DNA of 64,000 bases from Bog-473 sp963788585 (GTDB taxonomy: Bacteria; Actinomycetota; Acidimicrobiia; Acidimicrobiales; RAAP-2), in assembly GCA_963788585.1 (NCBI GenBank), contig CAWBHA010000004.1, forward strand, positions 186,001-250,000. Direction: 5' to 3'. Positions 55,153 through 63,152 of this stretch are shown in pieces; position 1 is the first letter of the stretch; every line of letters begins with the position of its first letter. Both the position numbers and the translations under genes were made by a program. A model generated the notes under the pieces. It had not been told where the DNA came from, searched no databases, and was given only the letters and a program-made list of their open reading frames with translations.

Positions 55153-56208
55153 ATGAAGGTCCTCGTAGCAGGTGATCGCGGCTATATCGGAGCGGTTCTC
55201 GTCCCGTTCTTACGCTCGGCCGGCCACTCGGTCGAGGGTCTCGACATCGATCTTTACGAGGGTTGCGATCTCGGCCCGGGACCCGAGCACACCGACAACC
55301 GACCGAAGCTCGACATCAGGGACGTCGATCCACGACACTGCATCGGTTATGACGCCGTGGTCTGTCTGGCCGCCTTGTCCAACGACCCGGTCGGCCAGCT
55401 GAATCCAGCTGCTACCTATTCGATCAACCTCGAGGGAACCGTGCGCCTCGGTCGGGCTGCCAAAAAGGCCGGCGTCGAACGATACCTGTTTGCTTCGTCG
55501 TGCAGCCTCTACGGTGCCGCTGGCTCTCGTGCGGTCAGCGAGGAAGCCGAACTGTTCCCGGTTACACCTTACGGAGAAACCAAAGCGTTGGCCGAACGAG
55601 AACTCGCTGGGCTTGCCGATGACTCGTTCAGCCCGACATACCTACGTAACGCGACCGCCTATGGGTTCTCACCTCGGCTGCGCCTCGATGTCGTCGTCAA
55701 CAACCTGACCGCTGTCGCCATGACGACCGGCGAAGTCCGCCTCGAGAGCGACGGGTCGCCCTGGCGGCCGTTGGTGCACGTGGCGGACATTTGTCGAACG
55801 TTTCTCGCCGCCCTCGAAGCACCCCGCGAGCTGGTCCACGACGAAGCATTCAACGTCGGCCGCGATGAGGACAATGTACAAGTCCGTGACATTGCTGAGA
55901 TCGTCCGTGAGACCGTCCCGGGGTCGCGCGTGTCGCTAGCCGCCGAAGCCGGACCGGATCTTCGCAACTACAGAGTTGACTTCTCGAAGTTGACCTCGAC
56001 ATTTCCAGAACTGAATCTTCGCTGGAACGTGTCCGCCGGAGTGGAGGAACTCGTCCGAGCCTACATCGACTACAACTTCACTCATGACGACTTCGTCTCG
56101 TCGAGCTACGTCCGACTTCGGCGGATCCAGGAGTTGCTGTCAGCGGGTCTCGTCGACGAAATGTTGCGCGTCCAGTCCAATACACTGACCACGTCATCCG
56201 GCGCTTGA
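55153..56208 (+). CDS. NAD-dependent sugar epimerase/dehydratase (extended SDR)
   Basis: 351 residues from the ATG at 55153 (AGGGG, 7-nt spacer); the frame is open to 54937 without domain character. Rossmann motif VAGDRGYIGAVL (GxxGxxG), LAALSNDP, ASSCSLYG (catalytic Ser region) and PYGETKALAE (YxxxK) define an extended SDR such as UDP-glucose 4-epimerase. FNVGRDEDNVQVRDIA is the usual substrate-domain motif. The C-terminal ~35 residues (DFVSSSYVRLRRIQELL) are an extension seen in some 4-ketoreductases. It probably epimerises or reduces the C-methylated or deacetylated NDP-sugar made by the genes at 47-50 kb; the substrate is unproven. Confidence 0.85.
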   Translation: MKVLVAGDRGYIGAVLVPFLRSAGHSVEGLDIDLYEGCDLGPGPEHTDNRPKLDIRDVDPRHCIGYDAVVCLAALSNDPVGQLNPAATYSINLEGTVRLGRAAKKAGVERYLFASSCSLYGAAGSRAVSEEAELFPVTPYGETKALAERELAGLADDSFSPTYLRNATAYGFSPRLRLDVVVNNLTAVAMTTGEVRLESDGSPWRPLVHVADICRTFLAALEAPRELVHDEAFNVGRDEDNVQVRDIAEIVRETVPGSRVSLAAEAGPDLRNYRVDFSKLTSTFPELNLRWNVSAGVEELVRAYIDYNFTHDDFVSSSYVRLRRIQELLSAGLVDEMLRVQSNTLTTSSGA

Positions 56209-56631
56209 CCGCTTCACTGGGCCCGGACCGACACACGACGCTCGGTTGTGCAAGCCGGGCGATCCGTCGTCCTCGTTCGGGCTGATATCCACACGCCATC
56301 GCCACCGTCGACCCCGATCGGTGTATCAACAGAGGCCTTGCGCGCTCAATTCCACGGTGATCAGACTTGGTTGCCGCACGTTCAGTGAGATCGCTTACCA
56401 GGGACCACCGGAACCAATGCACGCCATTCCGCGGCGCCGCCCGACGAACGACCACGAGGTCCGACATGGACGCGGACCCAGGACGCCACCTCGATCCACC
56501 TCTCAGAATGTTCACGGCAGCGCCTCGCGTCCCTCGACAGGAAACGCATCGTCGGGAACGGGACAGGTCGGCGCCCTCCCACCCCGGAGGCGGGGGCACA
56601 GGTTTCAGGCCCTAACCGTCTGGAGCCCCGA
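56209..56631. other. Intergenic region, no gene seen
   Basis: 423 bases between the epimerase and the pyruvyl transferase. I see no convincing gene, hairpin or repeat. A promoter for the following operon may lie here. Confidence 0.4.
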
Positions 56632-57951
56632 ATGAGCATGCGCGCCTCCGACGGCCGTCAGGGAACAACGCGCGGGCCCAAGGTGGGGTTTTTCGGACTC
56701 CTCGGGTCTGGAAATCTGGGCAACGACGGGTCGTTCGAAGCCGTCCTCCGGCGTCTCCGAGTGCATCACCCGGAGGCCGTGGTCGACGCGATGTGCATGG
56801 GGCCTGGACGGATGGACAGCTATTTCGGGGTCCCAGCCATCCCGCTTCACTGGTCCGCAGGCCGCGCGGATCGCATGCGTGGGATGCGCGCAAGGGCCGT
56901 CTGGATGCTGGGCAAGGTGATCGACGCCTGGCGCACCTTCTCGTGGGTGCGACGACACGATGTTGTGGTTGTCGCCGGGGCCGGCGTACTCGAGAACTCA
57001 CTTCCCATGCGGGCAACCGGCGTCCCGTACTCCATGTTCCTCCTCTGCGCCTCAGGCAAGATCTCGGGGACCAAGGTTGCATTACTCTCCGTCGGGGCAA
57101 CCCGGATCAGACAGCGTCCAATCCGATGGTTGCGAAATACAGCCGCACGGCTCGCGTACTACCGCTCATATCGCGACACGGTCTCCCAAGGAGTGATGCA
57201 GGAGTCAGGGTCCTTCGCCACGGGCGACCCCGTGTACACCGACCTCGTCTTTTCGTTGCCGCCACCCCCGGCGTTGCCTACCGGCGATCCGCGCCTGGTC
57301 GGCGTTGGCGTTATGGCGTTTTTCGGAGGCACGGACGACCGCCGCGACGGCCAAGAGATTCATAGGCGCTATATCGATGCAATGACGCAATTCATCTGTT
57401 GGTTGATCGACAACGGCTATCGGATCCGGCTTTTGTCAGGGGATGATTCGAAAGACGACGACGTCATTGCTACCGTGCTTGCGAACATCCGAATGCGCCG
57501 GCCCAGTCTTCCGCAGGGCGAGGTTGTGGCGAATCCCGTCTCGTCGCTCACAGACCTGTTCGATGAGATCGCTCCCGTCGGATCGGTTATAGGAGCGCGC
57601 TATCACAACGTCGTCTCCGGCCTTCGGCTTTCCAAACCCACGATTTCCGTCGGGTACTCGTTGAAGCACGATGCCTTGATGGCCGATATGGGTGTCCCAG
57701 AGTTCGCCCTTTCTGCTCGGTCGATCAGTTCGGAGCAGCTAATTGAGCGGTTCACCGAGCTACAGACTCGGTCGAGCGAGGTGCGTGCCACTCTCGGCGC
57801 GCACCAGCAACTTCAGCAGGCGAAGCTCAAAAGACAGTTTGAGGACCTCGCATTCCTTCTTGACCCGAGCGCCAAACGAACCCGGCGTTGCCCGCAGCCC
57901 GCGCGCCGCGTCTCTCCTTTGACGTCAGAGAAGCGGAGTGTGATGACGTGA
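56632..57951 (+). CDS. Polysaccharide pyruvyl transferase family protein
   Basis: 439 residues. GGAG lies 6 nt before the ATG at 56632. The N-terminal half starts with VGFFGLLGSGNLGNDGSFEA, the nucleotide/substrate-binding loop of the PS_pyruv_trans family, followed by DVVVVAGAGVLENS and KVALLSVGATRIRQRP. The C-terminal half has VGVGVMAFFGG, GSVIGARYHNVVSGLRLSKP (the conserved G-R-H-like block) and PTISVGYSLKHDALM. These enzymes add a pyruvate ketal from PEP to a polymer sugar, giving it negative charge. It is first in a coupled operon: the next gene starts within its stop codon. Confidence 0.83.
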   Translation: MSMRASDGRQGTTRGPKVGFFGLLGSGNLGNDGSFEAVLRRLRVHHPEAVVDAMCMGPGRMDSYFGVPAIPLHWSAGRADRMRGMRARAVWMLGKVIDAWRTFSWVRRHDVVVVAGAGVLENSLPMRATGVPYSMFLLCASGKISGTKVALLSVGATRIRQRPIRWLRNTAARLAYYRSYRDTVSQGVMQESGSFATGDPVYTDLVFSLPPPPALPTGDPRLVGVGVMAFFGGTDDRRDGQEIHRRYIDAMTQFICWLIDNGYRIRLLSGDDSKDDDVIATVLANIRMRRPSLPQGEVVANPVSSLTDLFDEIAPVGSVIGARYHNVVSGLRLSKPTISVGYSLKHDALMADMGVPEFALSARSISSEQLIERFTELQTRSSEVRATLGAHQQLQQAKLKRQFEDLAFLLDPSAKRTRRCPQPARRVSPLTSEKRSVMT

Positions 57952-58610
57952 CGTCATCGAATGAGCTCAATTTCTCACGAAAGGATTTTTGGGATCAAGA
58001 ACACCAGAAGTTCGTCGAACCGCATTTCCGTCTCGTGAAGTCGGCTCGGCTCATCAACAAGCTCGCGCCATCCGATCGCTGTACATTGCTCGATGTCGGC
58101 TGCGCCCGAGCAGCCCTCAAGGGGTTGCTCAAGCCGAACATCGAGTACTTCGGTATAGACGCCGCAATCCGCGAGCCCGCGTCCTACCTGCTCGAAGCCG
58201 ATATCCTCGAACGTCCGATCGAGTTTGACGAGCGCCGTTTTGACTTTGTCATCGCCCAGGGGCTTTTTGAGTATCTCGGAGCGGTTCAGGACGAGAAATT
58301 CCGCGAGATTGCCGATATCTTAAATCCGAGCGGGCGATTCATCCTGACGTACGAGAACTTCGCCCATCGCCGTCCTTCCATCTACTGGGCATATACCAAC
58401 GTACAGGCTCCTGCCGCGTTCCGCGCAAGCCTTGAGCAGGAGTTCATAGTCGAGCGTCAATGGCCTACTTCGCTTAACTGGCAACATTCCCAGCCCGTCC
58501 GGCCGCTGACGAAGGCCTTGAACATGGTCATCACTCGTCCGATTCCGGTGGTGACTCCCAAGCTCGCGGTCGAGTACTTCTTCGTCTGCTCGAACAAACG
58601 AAGAGGCTGA
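57948..58610 (+). CDS. Class I SAM-dependent methyltransferase
   Basis: 220 residues. The GTG at 57948 overlaps the previous TGA as GTGA, giving a coupled start; the frame extends to 57888. SAM motif I is reduced (LLDVGCARAALKGLL), with YFGIDAA for strand 2, FDFVIAQGLFEYL and LNPSGRFILTYENF for the later motifs. The C-terminal ~90 residues are family-specific, with a late hydrophobic stretch (VVTPKLAVEYFFVCS). It likely methylates a sugar of the exopolysaccharide or its precursor, judging only from neighbours. RmlC-like epimerase follows after 4 nt. Confidence 0.8.
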   Translation: MTSSNELNFSRKDFWDQEHQKFVEPHFRLVKSARLINKLAPSDRCTLLDVGCARAALKGLLKPNIEYFGIDAAIREPASYLLEADILERPIEFDERRFDFVIAQGLFEYLGAVQDEKFREIADILNPSGRFILTYENFAHRRPSIYWAYTNVQAPAAFRASLEQEFIVERQWPTSLNWQHSQPVRPLTKALNMVITRPIPVVTPKLAVEYFFVCSNKRRG

Positions 58611-58614
58611 GTTC

Positions 58615-59250
58615 GTGAGACCCAACACGGTCAGTCAAGAGCCGCAGGGTAAGCGCGCTGCGTCGCACGATCAACGGGCAGCCGAGGCTGATACCGCTGG
58701 GATGAGGGTCCTCCCAGTTGAGCGGGTGGCAGGAGCGATGTTGTTCGAACCGAGTCTGCATGTGGACGAACGTGGATATTTCTGCAGAACCTTCGACGCC
58801 ATGGTCGTCCGCCAGGCAGGGATCGATCCGAGCGCGTTTGTGCAAGACAGCATCTCGCGCTCTGTGCGTGGAGTGGTTCGCGGTCTCCACGTAAGAAGTG
58901 GCCTCGGGGAAGCAAAGTTGGTGCGGTGTTCATACGGTGCAGTCTTCGATGTCATCGTCGATCTACGTCCGAACTCGCCCACGTTTCGAAGTTGGCAAAG
59001 CTTCGAACTGCAAGGGGAAACGCAAGTGACGGTGTATGTCCCCAACGGGTGCGCTCACGGGTTCCAAGCACTTACCGCCGTCGCAGACGTCTCCTATCGC
59101 ATCGACCGACCTCATGACCCCTCGGAGGACCTTGCCATTCGGTTTGATGACCCGAATTTGGGCGTTCCGTGGCCGCTTCCGGTCGGCACTGTGTCCGAGC
59201 GCGACCAACGCGCGTTGCTCTTGGAAGACGCAGTGGCAGCGTTGAAATGA
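58615..59250 (+). CDS. rmlC: dTDP-4-dehydrorhamnose 3,5-epimerase-like protein
   Basis: 211 residues from the GTG at 58615; starting at the ATG at 58702 would give 182, the usual RmlC length, so the extra ~29 residues may be untranslated. It is a cupin fold: DERGYFCRTFDA, VRGVVRGLHVR with the catalytic His, AKLVRCSYGAVFDVIVDLR and VPNGCAHGFQALTAVADVSY. The GLH-R form replaces the common GLH-Q. It epimerises C3 and C5 of a 4-keto-6-deoxy NDP-sugar. No RmlA, RmlB or RmlD is visible here, so it may serve the C-methyl sugar rather than rhamnose itself. Confidence 0.85.
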   Translation: MRPNTVSQEPQGKRAASHDQRAAEADTAGMRVLPVERVAGAMLFEPSLHVDERGYFCRTFDAMVVRQAGIDPSAFVQDSISRSVRGVVRGLHVRSGLGEAKLVRCSYGAVFDVIVDLRPNSPTFRSWQSFELQGETQVTVYVPNGCAHGFQALTAVADVSYRIDRPHDPSEDLAIRFDDPNLGVPWPLPVGTVSERDQRALLLEDAVAALK

Positions 59251-59371
59251 CTGTTCGGTCCACCTTGCAATCGCTCGACGTGGTTCGAACACGCCGCGTT
59301 GCCTGCAGTCGGAATCCGCGCTCTCAATTCGGTAACCAGCCGCACTCGGGCGTTCCTGGAAAGGAGTCTCG

Positions 59372-60307
59372 ATGAGCGGGGTGCCCCGTCTGAGCATCGG
59401 ACTCCCCGTTTACAACGGTGACCGATATCTGGCGAACGCGATCGAAGCCCTGCTCGGGCAGAGCTATCCGGACTTCGAGCTCATAATCTCGGACAACGCC
59501 TCGACGGATAAGACGCCCGAGATCTGTCGGCACTATGAATCCCTGGATGCCAGAGTTCGGTACTGCCGACAGCGTCGCAATATCGGTTCGTCACCCAACC
59601 ACAACTTTGTCGTTGCGGAAGCTCGGGGCGAGCTATTCAAATGGGCGTCGTACGATGACCTCTACACGCGAGACCTTCTTGAACGTTGCGTCGTTGCAAT
59701 TGACGAACACCCCGAAGTTGTGCTCGCCCACTCCTGGACGGCCAACATCGATGATTCAGATGCTGTCTTCGCCGCGTCAGCGTACCCGCTTGCGACGGAC
59801 GAGAAACGAGCTCCTGAGCGTTTCCGGAGCATCCTCTTTGGGAGCGGTGGTGACGATATCTATGCCGTGATGCGCACGAGCATCCTCCGACGGGTCATTC
59901 CGCAGGACAGCTACCACCACGCGGAGAATCCTCTCGTTGCAGCGCTGAGCCTTTACGGTTCGTTTCACCAGGTCCCGGACTGGCTCTACTTCCGCCGTCA
60001 CCACCCCCAGCAGGCAGAGCAGGCATGCACGACGGTGCGTGCTCGCTGCGCGAACATGGACCCTCGGCGTGCGAACCGGCTGCGGCATCCAATAGCCCGC
60101 TTGTACGTGGAGTACCTCTGGGGCTACGTGACGGCAATCCGACGCGCTCCCCTGACGTCAGCGGAGCGACAAGAGTGCTACGGACACCTGGCCCGATGGC
60201 TGGCCAGCCGAGCACACATGCGGCGAACTCGGCCGAGGATCGACACGACGGTCGAGGTTCCCCCGGGGCTGGGTATCGAGTCAGTGGCGGGCTACGAACG
60301 CAGATAG
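59372..60307 (+). CDS. Glycosyltransferase family 2
   Basis: 311 residues. AGGAG lies 5 nt before the ATG at 59372. The GT-A N-terminal domain has PRLSIGLPVYNGDRYLANAI (~5-24), FELIISDNASTDKTPEI (~35-51) and WASYDDLYTRDLL, where YDD stands at the usual DxD position. The C-terminal part (DWLYFRRHHPQQAEQA) is variable, and no membrane helix is obvious. It transfers a sugar from a nucleotide donor to the growing repeat unit. It lies 121 nt after the RmlC-like gene and probably belongs to the same unit. Donor and acceptor unknown. Confidence 0.84.
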   Translation: MSGVPRLSIGLPVYNGDRYLANAIEALLGQSYPDFELIISDNASTDKTPEICRHYESLDARVRYCRQRRNIGSSPNHNFVVAEARGELFKWASYDDLYTRDLLERCVVAIDEHPEVVLAHSWTANIDDSDAVFAASAYPLATDEKRAPERFRSILFGSGGDDIYAVMRTSILRRVIPQDSYHHAENPLVAALSLYGSFHQVPDWLYFRRHHPQQAEQACTTVRARCANMDPRRANRLRHPIARLYVEYLWGYVTAIRRAPLTSAERQECYGHLARWLASRAHMRRTRPRIDTTVEVPPGLGIESVAGYERR

Positions 60308-60395
60308 CGGCCCTGGACGCGTGCCGCCTGGGTCGGTCTCAGTGAGGTGCTCTGGACGGTGCTCGGTCCGACGAGTTACCGGCGGGCCGGCTGGT

Positions 60396-61214
60396 TCAAC
60401 CAAACGTCCACCGTCGTCGTCGGCCTTGGGCCATCAGGAGCCGACCAAACCTCAGTCCCGGGAAGTGCGTCGCAGCGGCGGGGATGTCCGAGCCTTCCAG
60501 TTCTCTTGCCAGGGCCTCGCGCGTCCGTTGCGCGAGCTGTCTGTCGACGTCACCGATCATCTCCCAGTCGTCGCTGAGGAGTTCGGCAGGACAATGCACG
60601 ACGTCACCAAGAAGCATGGCTCGCTCAGTGCCGGACGAAACGACAATGACCGTGCTACCAGGCGTATGGCCAGGGGCGCTCCGGACATCAATGCCTGGCA
60701 GGATCGTCACGTCCTCGCTCCAGGTCTCGAGCCGGTCCAAGATCGGGGGAAGCAGCTCCGACGAGCCTCGGCCACCCATCATCGAGACGGCCAGACTGTC
60801 ATCGAATGGGTCGGTGCCCATAAAGAATTCCCAGTCCGCCTCGTGGCAACGGTAGGTTGCTTGGTCGAAGAGGCGGCGATGTCCATCGGTGGCCCATCCG
60901 AGATGGTCGAAATGAAGATGGGTCAAGACGACATCGGTAATCTCTGACGGGCCGACTCCATGAGCTGCCAGGTTCCTCATGAACATCCCGGTGCGTTCCG
61001 GAACGGCATTTGGACCTATACCGGTATCCACCAGGACAAGATGTTCATCGGTGCGCACAAGGAAACCTCCCATCTCGATAGGAAGCATTCCGTCGTCGTC
61101 CAGGAACTGGGTGTGCTGGAGCCAATCTTGGTCGGACTTGTTGAACAGAGGGGTCGGTGGGACGGGGAGGCTCCCATCAGAGACACCCTCGATCGTCACG
61201 GCCCCTATCTGCAT
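60396..61214 (-). CDS. MBL-fold metallo-hydrolase
   Basis: 272 residues from the ATG at 61214; the frame is open to 61346, and neither start has an ideal RBS (GGAAGG is 13 nt upstream of 61214). The zinc motif THLHFDHLG (HxHxDH) is intact, APGHTPGSTVIVV provides the next His, AMLLGDVVHCP the bridging Asp, and AATHFPGLRFG the last His. The family hydrolyses lactones, thioesters or phosphodiesters. Enzymes with this layout often act as lactonases, but the substrate here cannot be told. It is on the opposite strand to the polysaccharide genes around it and may be unrelated to them. Confidence 0.83.
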   Translation of the reverse strand: MQIGAVTIEGVSDGSLPVPPTPLFNKSDQDWLQHTQFLDDDGMLPIEMGGFLVRTDEHLVLVDTGIGPNAVPERTGMFMRNLAAHGVGPSEITDVVLTHLHFDHLGWATDGHRRLFDQATYRCHEADWEFFMGTDPFDDSLAVSMMGGRGSSELLPPILDRLETWSEDVTILPGIDVRSAPGHTPGSTVIVVSSGTERAMLLGDVVHCPAELLSDDWEMIGDVDRQLAQRTREALARELEGSDIPAAATHFPGLRFGRLLMAQGRRRRWTFG

Positions 61215-61516
61215 GCCGTCGACCGTACCTTCCGTGGGTGCGCCAGTTCGGTAGGAGCTGGTGTCACCCTCCTTTCTCTTGACCCGCTCGTTCGAATGTT
61301 TCTCGGCGAGAGCGATGCAGGGTCTGGGTGTCGGGTCGCCGACCACCCGTAGAGGGACCCGCTCTCATGCGGAACGACCAGACCGGCGGCTTCAGTCGAC
61401 CTCCTTGACATCGAAGAGTGACGGAGTAGGTTCCCCAACCTGGACCAGCGACCCGGCCTGAGTCACCTCTGCACGACCCATGCTGATCGCTGATCTGTGA
61501 GTCAGGGAGGCTTACC

Positions 61517-61840
61517 ATGGTCGATCATCCAATGCAGCTCCGCTTCAAGCCTCGTGCGGCGGCTGCACTGGTCCTTCTCCGAGCGACGGCTCTCCGCGCA
61601 ATCCGAGGAACTCCGGTGATTCACGCTCTCGAGGGATGGGGCAACGACGTCTTCGGGGAATCGCGGCAGGACTGCAACGAGCTCATGCGGGGACGCTCTT
61701 CGTTACCTGACGACTCCGAACCGGTGGTTCGGGATTTGGACCGTCCTGATCACTCGCAACATGCCGTCGATCCGCCCAAGCAGGTCGCGTCGGACTCAGG
61801 CCGCCGGACCGCTGTCCTGTACCATTTGACCCCGAGTTGA
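61517..61840 (+). CDS. Hypothetical protein
   Basis: 107 residues with no family I recognise. The case for a gene is its start and context: GGGAGG lies 6 nt before the ATG at 61517, and the TGA at 61838-61840 overlaps the ATG of the next gene (TGATG), a typical coupling. The N-terminal half is basic and Ala/Leu-rich (FKPRAAAALVLLRATALRAI), possibly one amphipathic helix. The C-terminal half is polar and acidic (SLPDDSEPVVRDLDRPDHS). It could also be the worn-down start of a larger gene. Confidence 0.45.
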   Translation: MVDHPMQLRFKPRAAAALVLLRATALRAIRGTPVIHALEGWGNDVFGESRQDCNELMRGRSSLPDDSEPVVRDLDRPDHSQHAVDPPKQVASDSGRRTAVLYHLTPS

Positions 61841-62835
61841 TGGCGCTCGTCGATATTACCGAAATCCGACATTTACTCGCGTGCCCTCGTTGTCGGCGTC
61901 CGCTGGCGTGCGAGGAGCCTCTTCGCTGCGTGCAGGCGGATTGTGAGCTCTCCCAGCGACCATTTGCGGTCATTTCGAAAAAGCCCGTTCTCGTCGACCT
62001 GGACGCCAGCGTCATCTCCCTCCACCAGTTGCAGGGGTCGAACGGTGCCTCTCCGATCGAGCGATCGTCGGCCAGCCGCATTCGGCGCCTGCACCGCTGG
62101 GCGATCACGAGAACGGCGGAGGCACCCAACAACGTCACCGCCGCGCAAATTCAGCGATTGCTCCGCATCCTGCGGAGCCGCGCATCGCCCCCTCGCCCGA
62201 GCGTCCTCGTCATCGGGGGTGGGGCCATGGGCCACCAGATCGACGAGCTTTACGAAGCGGACGACGTCCACCTGATCTCGTTCGACATCTATGCAAGCCC
62301 GCTTTCCCAGTTCATCGCCGACGCGCACGGCATCCCGCTCGCCTCGGGATCGATGGACGCCGTCGTCATCCAGGCGGTCCTCGAGCATGTCCTCGAGCCC
62401 TGGAAGGTTGTGGACGAGATTCACCGCGTCCTTCGAGACGACGGACTCGTGTACTCGGATACGCCGTTCCTGCAACCCGTACACGAGGGTCCCTACGACT
62501 TCACGCGGTTCACCGACAGCGGCCACCGTGCACTCTTCAAACGATTCACGATCATCGATTCCGGGCTCCTCCGTGGATCGGGCACCACTCTGAGCTGGGT
62601 CTTCGCCGACTTCGTCCGTGCCCTCACCCGATCGAGGACGCTGGCCTTCGTGGCGCGACTGGCGACGTTCTGGATGTCGTATCTCAACCAGTGTCTCGAT
62701 CCGGGCAAATCGATCGACAGCGCTTCCAGCGTCTTCTTGCTTGCCCAGAAGTCGGAGTCGACCGCGGCGCCACGGGAGTTGGTCGAGTACTACAAGGGCG
62801 ATCAGCGTGCCTCCTCGCGCGACCCCGCGAACTGA
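61840..62835 (+). CDS. SAM-dependent methyltransferase with N-terminal zinc ribbon
   Basis: 331 residues from the ATG at 61840. The first ~50 residues form a Trm112-like zinc ribbon (LLACPRCRRPLAC ... LRCVQADCEL) with two CxxC-type pairs. The methyltransferase core follows: VLVIGGGAMGHQIDEL (~125) as motif I, LISFDIYASP as strand 2, MDAVVIQAVLEHVLEPWKVV and LRDDGLVYSDTPF later. The PYDFTRFTDSGHRALF block is common in sugar and lipid methyltransferases of polysaccharide clusters. It is coupled to the small upstream gene. The acceptor is unknown. Confidence 0.82.
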   Translation: MALVDITEIRHLLACPRCRRPLACEEPLRCVQADCELSQRPFAVISKKPVLVDLDASVISLHQLQGSNGASPIERSSASRIRRLHRWAITRTAEAPNNVTAAQIQRLLRILRSRASPPRPSVLVIGGGAMGHQIDELYEADDVHLISFDIYASPLSQFIADAHGIPLASGSMDAVVIQAVLEHVLEPWKVVDEIHRVLRDDGLVYSDTPFLQPVHEGPYDFTRFTDSGHRALFKRFTIIDSGLLRGSGTTLSWVFADFVRALTRSRTLAFVARLATFWMSYLNQCLDPGKSIDSASSVFLLAQKSESTAAPRELVEYYKGDQRASSRDPAN

Positions 62836-63152
62836 CGGCGCGGTCTCTCGGATTACTTCCGACGGGGCTCGGGGCTCCCGCGGAGCTGCGCCTCGCAGGG
62901 GGACGCCCGGAAATGGCAATGCGGGCGGGCGCAAGACGGGCGTACCGCCCGAGCCGGACCGCGGTGCCGGGCTCGTGATCGAGCGGAGAATGTCGAATCA
63001 GGAGGGATGCAGTCCAGTACCGCGAAGGTCCTGGGAACTCAACGGGGGTTGGCGGCCAACTCGGCTCGTTCGTTGTTCGAAAATTGTTTTTCCGGGGAAA
63101 AAGCCGATACCGTGGGAAGTACCGGGAACCGTTCGATTGCTGAGGCGCGGTG
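62836..63152. other. Intergenic region with an inverted repeat
   Basis: 317 bases between the methyltransferase and the cupin-like gene. No gene seen. It holds an A+T-rich patch with an inverted repeat at 63087-63102 and GAGG seven bases before the next start. Confidence 0.45.
63087..63102. promoter_or_regulatory. Inverted repeat, candidate operator
   Basis: TTTTTCC and GGAAAAA are exact complements separated by two G. The site is ~50 bp upstream of the ATG at 63153, where a regulator or promoter element would be expected. The loop is too short for a hairpin terminator. Confidence 0.4.
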
